A stretch of 64,000 nt of DNA from Sphingobacteriales bacterium (lineage in GTDB: Bacteria; Bacteroidota; Bacteroidia; Chitinophagales; Chitinophagaceae), in assembly GCA_016200915.1 (NCBI GenBank), contig JACQDV010000032.1, positions 1-64,000 of the forward strand, in the 5' to 3' direction. The notes beneath the pieces were generated by a model. The model did no database searches. It was not told the origin of the DNA and saw nothing but the letters and a program-made list of their open reading frames with translations. Shown here piece after piece: positions 60,677 to 64,000 of this stretch. The stretch's first letter is position 1. Every line of letters starts with the position of its first letter. A program made the translations under genes and the position numbers.

Positions 60677-62503
60677 ATGGGTTTCGATAGAAATACAGTG
60701 ATTGGTTTTGTACTGCTGATGGGATTGCTGGCCGGTTATATTTATTTTGCCCAACGGGGGCAGGTAGCGGCGGCAAAAGAAAAGCAACGCATTGAAGATT
60801 CAATAAGAAAAGTGCAGGCTAAGCATATTGATTCTACTCATATTAAAGACGATATAAAAAAGGCTGATTCTGCCAACAAGGTTTTGACGGCTGGTACATT
60901 TACAGGTGCAGGAACAGGCGATGAAAAATTAACTGTTGTAGAAAACGATTTACTCAAAATTACTTTTACTAATAAAGGTGCTCAGCCCAAAATTGTAGAA
61001 CTGAAAAAATACAAAACATGGGACGACAAACCTCTCGAATTGGTTAAAGGAGACTTTAATAAACTTTCTTACCAGGTAAATACGGCTCCCGGTCAAACAG
61101 CTCAAACCAATGATTTATTTTTTGGTGGTGGTGAAGTAGTGAAAGATGGAAATAACCAGGTAGTTCGTTTCGCCCTAAAAGATTCAACTGGTTCGGGTAT
61201 TGAACATGAGTACATCATTAAGCCCGGAGATTACATGATTGATTTCAATGTAAAACTAAACGGTGCTGACAGACTCTTAACTCAAAGTGCATTGAACCTT
61301 GTATGGCAGGTGCAGGGCAACCAGCAGGAGAAAGATGCAAAGTATGAAAAGCAGCAATCACAGGTTTTGTTTATGCAGAACAATGATGATTATGATTATT
61401 ATACCACAGTTGCCAATAATGATAAGAAATTAGAGAAGGGTGTAAAATGGTTTAGTGTAAAACAACAGTTTTTCAATTCCACTTTAGTTTATAAAACTGG
61501 TTTTAGCAGCGCTGATACTAAGTGGACAGTATTTCCTGACAGCACACATATTTTAAAACAGGTTACTACAAACTTGCATGGTACTGTTCCGGCTGGTGCA
61601 TCTGCTACTTTACCCATGCAATTATTTTATGGTCCTAATGATTATAAGCTGCTGAAGAGTTATAACCTTGGTATGCATAATATCATCAATCTTGGCCAGG
61701 GTATTTATGCATTTGTAAAATATCTCAACCGCTGGATTGTAATGCCGGTGTTTAATTTTCTGAAAGGTACCGGGGTGAATTTTGGTATTGTTATTTTATT
61801 ACTCACCATCTTTATCCGTTTACTCATCTCTCCACTTACTTATAAAAGCTATTATAGCGGAGCTAAAATGAAAGTGCTGAGACCAGAGATAGATGAGTTG
61901 AAAAAGAAATTTGGTCACGACCAGCAGCAGATGAGTATGGAACAAATGAAACTCTTTCGTACAGCCGGAGTAAACCCGTTGGGTGGATGTATTCCTGCTT
62001 TATTCCAGATTCCTATCTTTTTTGCCTTGTTTAGCTTCTTTAACTCCAGTATTGATTTAAGGGGGGAACATTTCTTATGGTCGCACAACCTGGCAGCCTA
62101 TGATTCTATCGCCAACTTTGGTTTTAATGTACCATTCTATGGCGACCACGTTAGCTTGTTTACTATTACAGCAACTTTAACCAGCTTCTTAATTTCCTGG
62201 TACAGCATGAGTCAAACACCTGATACCGGTAACCCGATGATGAAGTATATGCCATACATCTTCCCGGTGGTATTGTTGGGAATATTTAACTCGCTGCCTT
62301 CAGGCTTAACCTGGTACTATACTGTTTCTAACGTTATTACTTTAGCTCTGCAGTTCATCATCCAGAAGTTTATTATTGATGACAAGAAAATACATGCGGA
62401 GATACAAATGAACAAAACCAAGCCTAAAACAAAGAGCAAGTGGCAGGAACGTTTAGAACAAATGCAGGAAGCACAGAAACAACAGCAGCAACGCAAAAAA
62501 TAA
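60677..62503 (+). CDS. yidC: Membrane protein insertase YidC
   Basis: From the ATG at 60677 this gives 608 residues starting MGFDRNTVIGFVLLMGLLAG, the normal start of Bacteroidota YidC. It has an N-terminal helix, a large periplasmic domain (about 75-350), and the conserved membrane core (NFGIVILLLTIFIRLLISPL, GGCIPALFQIPIFFALFSFF). A Lys/Gln-rich tail ends QQQQRKK. It inserts inner-membrane proteins, alone or with Sec. pyrG and yidC lie near each other but are separated by minus-strand genes. Confidence 0.93.
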   Translation: MGFDRNTVIGFVLLMGLLAGYIYFAQRGQVAAAKEKQRIEDSIRKVQAKHIDSTHIKDDIKKADSANKVLTAGTFTGAGTGDEKLTVVENDLLKITFTNKGAQPKIVELKKYKTWDDKPLELVKGDFNKLSYQVNTAPGQTAQTNDLFFGGGEVVKDGNNQVVRFALKDSTGSGIEHEYIIKPGDYMIDFNVKLNGADRLLTQSALNLVWQVQGNQQEKDAKYEKQQSQVLFMQNNDDYDYYTTVANNDKKLEKGVKWFSVKQQFFNSTLVYKTGFSSADTKWTVFPDSTHILKQVTTNLHGTVPAGASATLPMQLFYGPNDYKLLKSYNLGMHNIINLGQGIYAFVKYLNRWIVMPVFNFLKGTGVNFGIVILLLTIFIRLLISPLTYKSYYSGAKMKVLRPEIDELKKKFGHDQQQMSMEQMKLFRTAGVNPLGGCIPALFQIPIFFALFSFFNSSIDLRGEHFLWSHNLAAYDSIANFGFNVPFYGDHVSLFTITATLTSFLISWYSMSQTPDTGNPMMKYMPYIFPVVLLGIFNSLPSGLTWYYTVSNVITLALQFIIQKFIIDDKKIHAEIQMNKTKPKTKSKWQERLEQMQEAQKQQQQRKK

Positions 62504-62524
62504 TCTGTTAAAATAATATTACTA

Positions 62525-62557
62525 AAACCTGTTCCGGCTAACCGAAACAGGTTTTTT
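62525..62557 (+). terminator. Terminator of yidC
   Basis: AAACCTGTT (62525-62533) pairs with AACAGGTTT (62546-62554), with a small CGG/CCG stem inside, and runs into Ts to 62557. Confidence 0.8.
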
Positions 62558-62617
62558 AATGCACTGTGCAACTTGGCATGTAATTTTATTATCTTTAAAG
62601 CAACTAAGGAAACAAAA

Positions 62618-63274
62618 ATGAAAACAAGGTTTGGAATAGTTTTAATGCTGATGTTTGTAACTGTTTTAGCCAAAGCTCAAAAACAATTTACAGAAGGAAC
62701 GATTGTATATGATGTTACCGTTAAAACCGGCTCAAAAGAACCACAGAGTGCTGACTTATTAGACGGAGCCACTCAAAAAGTATTTCTGAAAGGAAACCTG
62801 AGCCGCACAGAAATGAGCAGCTTGCTGGGTACTTCCACCACAATACATGATGCAAAGAATGGTACAACCATCCGTTTAAATGAATATGGTGATCAGAAGA
62901 TCCTTGTTCGCCTTACCAAAGAAAATTTTATTGAAGCCAATAAAAAATACCAGGGAGTAACGTTTGAAAAAACAAAAGAAACAAAAGTTATCGCCGGTTA
63001 CACCTGTATTAAAGCCATTGGCCAGTTAAAAAACGAGACAACTACTTTCACCGTGTATTATGCCACAGACCTGGCGCCCATGAATAAAGAATATGATATG
63101 CAGTTTAAAGGATTACCAGGCCTCGCATTAGAATACGAAGCCACACTTGGCGGGTTACAGGTTACCTTCTCCGCTTCTAAAATAAGTTTTGATGCGGTAC
63201 CTTCTGCAAAGTTTGATGCACCTAAGAGTGGGTATAAAGAGATGACCTACGAAGAAAGCAAAGGGCTGAAATGA
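62618..63274 (+). CDS. GLPGLI-family exported protein
   Basis: From the inner ATG at 62618 this gives 218 residues with signal peptide MKTRFGIVLMLMFVTVLAKAQ; the longer frame would place 15 polar residues before it. The mature part is beta-rich, and FKGLPGLALEYEA (about residue 168-180) is the family signature. The role is unknown; such genes are common near TonB-dependent receptors, none of which is present here. Confidence 0.83.
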   Translation: MKTRFGIVLMLMFVTVLAKAQKQFTEGTIVYDVTVKTGSKEPQSADLLDGATQKVFLKGNLSRTEMSSLLGTSTTIHDAKNGTTIRLNEYGDQKILVRLTKENFIEANKKYQGVTFEKTKETKVIAGYTCIKAIGQLKNETTTFTVYYATDLAPMNKEYDMQFKGLPGLALEYEATLGGLQVTFSASKISFDAVPSAKFDAPKSGYKEMTYEESKGLK

Positions 63275-63342
63275 TGAAATGCTCAATGCTCAATAAATCA
63301 ACTAAGGTAATTAATGTTTCGTAGGAACAACTCGTGGGTAAC

Positions 63343-63372
63343 AAAAAACCCTGGTTGAAAATTCAAACAGGG
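63343..63372 (-). terminator. Terminator of the small exported protein gene
   Basis: On the minus strand a CCCTG/CAGGG stem with further pairing (one mismatch) runs into six Ts. Confidence 0.65.
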
Positions 63373-63396
63373 CTTATATTCTGGTTGTTTTTAGAC

Positions 63397-63717
63397 TTAT
63401 TTATCCAATCCCGGAGTTTTAAACTTGCTTATAAACAAGCTTTGCTTATGCGGAATGATATAGATGGTGTTACCCTTACTGTAAGTAACAACAGAGTTAT
63501 ACAGTACAGATTTTTCACAACGCTGGGTGCTTAACACTTTATTACCGCGGTACAGCATTCCATTACGCAATGAAAAATTCATGGTACCCTTAAGGTTAGA
63601 GAAAATAACTTTCTTGTTTTTGCTTTTGGTATCCGTCTTGTCGCCTGCGCCTACATAAGATCCGAAAGACACTGCATACAAGCACATAAAGGCCATCAGC
63701 ATGAGTGTTTTACGCAT
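63397..63717 (-). CDS. Small exported hypothetical protein
   Basis: This 106-residue protein has a signal peptide MRKTLMLMAFMCLYAVSFGS and a Lys/Asp-rich linker. A beta-like core follows (VIFSNLKGTMNFSLRNGMLY, VLSTQRCEKSVLY). A single Cys lies in the mature part. The family is not recognised. A TACATTTG promoter element stands 21 bases before the start, and a terminator lies downstream, so it is a complete single-gene unit. Confidence 0.7.
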   Translation of the reverse strand: MRKTLMLMAFMCLYAVSFGSYVGAGDKTDTKSKNKKVIFSNLKGTMNFSLRNGMLYRGNKVLSTQRCEKSVLYNSVVTYSKGNTIYIIPHKQSLFISKFKTPGLDK

Positions 63718-63737
63718 AATTAAGTGTTTAAGATGAA

Positions 63738-63745
63738 CAAATGTA
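63738..63745 (-). promoter_or_regulatory. -7 promoter element for the small exported protein
   Basis: The minus strand reads TACATTTG, matching TAnnTTTG, 21 bases before the ATG at 63717. Confidence 0.5.
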
Positions 63746-63881
63746 GGTAAAAATCAGTTGATAGGCGTGGCCGTTTATCCAAAAATTTATACACTTATTA
63801 ACGCCGCACATAAAAAAATGTTACACGAACAACCGTTTTTTTCATAAAAAGCCTTAATTTTCATTAACCCATTAGAACATT

Positions 63882-64000
63882 ATGAGTAAAAATCCCTACC
63901 GCCAGGACCGGGAGGAAATCCGGGAATTATTGAAGCAGTATGAAAACCTCCGGTCAGGCAAAAGTCACTCCTTCATTGACGAAGACGCCTTCGAACGTAT
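63882..64000 (+). CDS. N-terminal part of a probable TPR protein (cut by window end)
   Basis: ATG at 63882 opens MSKNPYRQDREEIRELLKQY and continues to the window edge with 39 full codons. The charged start followed by LRSGKSHSFIDEDAFERI is like a cytoplasmic TPR-protein family common in Bacteroidota, from memory and with limited certainty. No repeat is visible within the part present. Confidence 0.5.
   Translation, partial: MSKNPYRQDREEIRELLKQYENLRSGKSHSFIDEDAFER

Overview
The window reads as a chromosomal segment of a Bacteroidota bacterium, most likely family Chitinophagaceae. The evidence is a full-length SprA (type IX secretion and gliding), two secreted proteins with a gliding-type C-terminal sorting domain, a GLPGLI protein, an OmpH-like protein, neighbouring type III and eukaryote-like type II glutamine synthetases, and repeated TAnnTTTG promoter elements close to start codons. 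No rRNA, tRNA, CRISPR array, transposase or prophage gene was seen. The genus cannot be fixed from sequence alone.

Layout. 0-9.5 kb: an OmpH-like chaperone, amino-acid permease, heptose-7-phosphate kinase, GNAT, D-aminoacylase-like and beta-lactamase-like hydrolases, DinB and an M20 amidohydrolase. 9.6-31.9 kb: fabH, ruvA, sprA, a TPR protein, an SDR, two large T9SS substrates, an alpha/beta hydrolase, lnt, OsmC and a CPBP protease. 32-33.7 kb: pepT and a PLDc_N-like membrane protein. 34-43 kb: an accessory, repeat-rich stretch with an SPFH protein, an exported superoxide dismutase, exbB, exbD, a two-gene GNAT-like cassette, orphan genes, prmC and ribD. 43-64 kb: a DMT transporter, YigZ, a ParE-type toxin-antitoxin pair, a methyltransferase, glnN, GSII glnA, a polytopic membrane protein, purL, hldD, proC, a dienelactone hydrolase, pyrG, a DUF4407-like protein, yidC, GLPGLI and the start of a TPR gene.

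How genes fit together. hldA and hldD are two steps of ADP-heptose synthesis, 50 kb apart. SprA, the two sorting-domain proteins and Lnt concern export and the outer surface. ExbB/ExbD should energise TonB-dependent uptake, but the usual second exbD and tonB are not next to them.

The most interesting signal is a population of small repeats that act on genes. Between 33 and 43 kb most larger intergenic gaps hold one: inverted repeats built from short words, a 44-bp tandem array, or palindromes. Two genes (SPFH and exbD) have their 3' ends duplicated on the far side of an insertion, with substitutions that look like those between functional relatives rather than decay. In four genes (a GNAT, an alpha/beta hydrolase, prmC, ribD) a repeat or palindrome sits in frame inside the coding sequence in a loop between conserved motifs. 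Two more proteins (the NTF2-like protein and RibD) have C-termini made of repeat sequence. The exbD duplication encloses a two-gene cassette (GNAT-like protein plus a 62-aa basic partner) that is a toxin-antitoxin candidate.
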